Positions 4,690-5,022 of a stretch of 5,022 nucleotides of DNA are shown piece after piece. Source of the DNA: Deltaproteobacteria bacterium (lineage in GTDB: Bacteria; Desulfobacterota; Binatia; UBA9968); NCBI GenBank assembly GCA_016183075.1, contig JACPFH010000161.1, positions 1 through 5,022 on the forward strand, written 5' to 3'. The translations under genes and the position numbers were made by a program. Within the stretch, counting starts at the first letter, position 1. Each line of letters starts with the position of its first letter. Below the pieces are notes generated by a model that was not told the origin of the DNA, did not search any database, and worked only from the letters and a program-made list of their open reading frames with translations.

Positions 4690-5022
4690 GGCGCCTTTGC
4701 TCCTTCGGCTATACGAAGGATCAGCTCTCCGCTGGGCGCGACCGTTACGCGATCTCCGGGTAAGACCACCGTCGTGGAGGCGGCTTCCTCGATGATCGCC
4801 GGCCCATCCACGGAGACGCCCGGAGCCAGCTCCGAGCGATGGTACACGGAAGCGTCCACGAACCCGTAGCGTTCCCCCATGTAGGCCTGCCGGCTCCCGC
4901 GAGAATTCGTCGCGTCCCCGCGTTTCGCCCCGCTAGCAAAGCTTTTCCCAGAAGCTGCGTCCGCGACCGGCACCCGGACAGTCACGCGCACGCCGACCAT
5001 TTCGAGCGGCTCGTCCGCAGCC
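4686..5022 (-). CDS. hyuA: Hydantoinase A/oxoprolinase family protein (HyuA), C-terminal 111 residues only
   Basis: The frame is open to the right edge of the window and continues upstream of Met at 5000 with AADEPLE, so this is only the end of a gene whose full proteins are roughly 650-700 residues. The visible part is the characteristic C-terminal domain: MVGVRVTVRVPV, then RQAYMGERYGFVDASVYHRSEL, and VDGPAIIEEAASTTVVLPGDRV with the closing SGELILRI. The ATPase-like N-terminal domain that carries the catalytic function is outside the window. The protein is the partner subunit of HyuB. Stop TGA (4688-4686) overlaps the hyuB ATG by 4 nt, so the two are in one operon with hyuA first; any promoter is beyond the edge. 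The identification rests on the C-terminal signature plus the adjacent hyuB, and is strong. Confidence 0.9.
   Translation of the reverse strand, partial: AADEPLEMVGVRVTVRVPVADAASGKSFASGAKRGDATNSRGSRQAYMGERYGFVDASVYHRSELAPGVSVDGPAIIEEAASTTVVLPGDRVTVAPSGELILRIAEGAKAP
4700..4706 (-). promoter_or_regulatory. Ribosome binding site of hyuB inside the hyuA end
   Basis: GAAGGAG lies 10 nt before the hyuB ATG, within the last codons of hyuA. It supports ATG 4689 as the start and coupled translation across the ATGA overlap. Confidence 0.75.

Overview
The window looks like part of the chromosome of an uncultured, GC-rich soil or sediment bacterium. It contains protein families that are heavily duplicated in groups such as Desulfobacterota/Binatota, Methylomirabilota/Rokubacteria, Tectomicrobia and some Betaproteobacteria. 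That assignment is inferred from gene content only; there is no rRNA or other marker gene. Gene density, Shine-Dalgarno sites and sigma70-like promoter elements are ordinarily bacterial.

Layout: (1) At the left edge, on +, is the C-terminal end of a conserved protein whose start lies outside the window (to 539), followed 3 nt later by a long 58-nt hairpin. (2) On +, 650-886 holds a 78-codon ORF. It matches only the extreme C-terminus of an NMT1/THI5-type ABC transporter substrate-binding protein and is best read as a decayed remnant, followed by a hairpin. (3) On -, 1739-1033 is a compact type II toxin-antitoxin operon. It has a Phd/YefM-type antitoxin and a VapC-like PIN-domain ribonuclease overlapping by 4 nt, a strong promoter at 1746-1775, and a start codon lying where transcription is predicted to begin, so the message is probably leaderless. 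The pair is visibly AT-richer than the flanks and is bracketed by two 24-bp imperfect direct repeats (964-987 and 1835-1858). (4) On -, 2740-1916 is a complete classical short-chain dehydrogenase/reductase. (5) The 182-bp gap 2741-2922 holds the SDR ribosome binding site, a perfect 6-bp inverted repeat and a large structured inverted repeat (2823-2912). (6) On -, from the right edge to 2923, is the end of a hydantoinase A/oxoprolinase gene and the complete hydantoinase B/oxoprolinase gene, overlapping by ATGA.

Working together: HyuA and HyuB are normally two subunits of an ATP-dependent amidase or carboxylase-like enzyme acting on a cyclic or carbonyl substrate. The SDR downstream on the same strand may process a related alcohol or ketone, and NMT1-like binding proteins often sit near such catabolic genes in these genomes. 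The link between these parts is inference, and the substrate cannot be read from sequence. The TA module seems an independent accessory insertion. No CRISPR array, tRNA, rRNA, transposase or integrase is visible, and no stretch above 300 bases lacks a gene. I found no clearly new multi-gene system. The items most worth following are the structured element at 2823-2912, the repeat-bounded TA cassette and its leaderless promoter.
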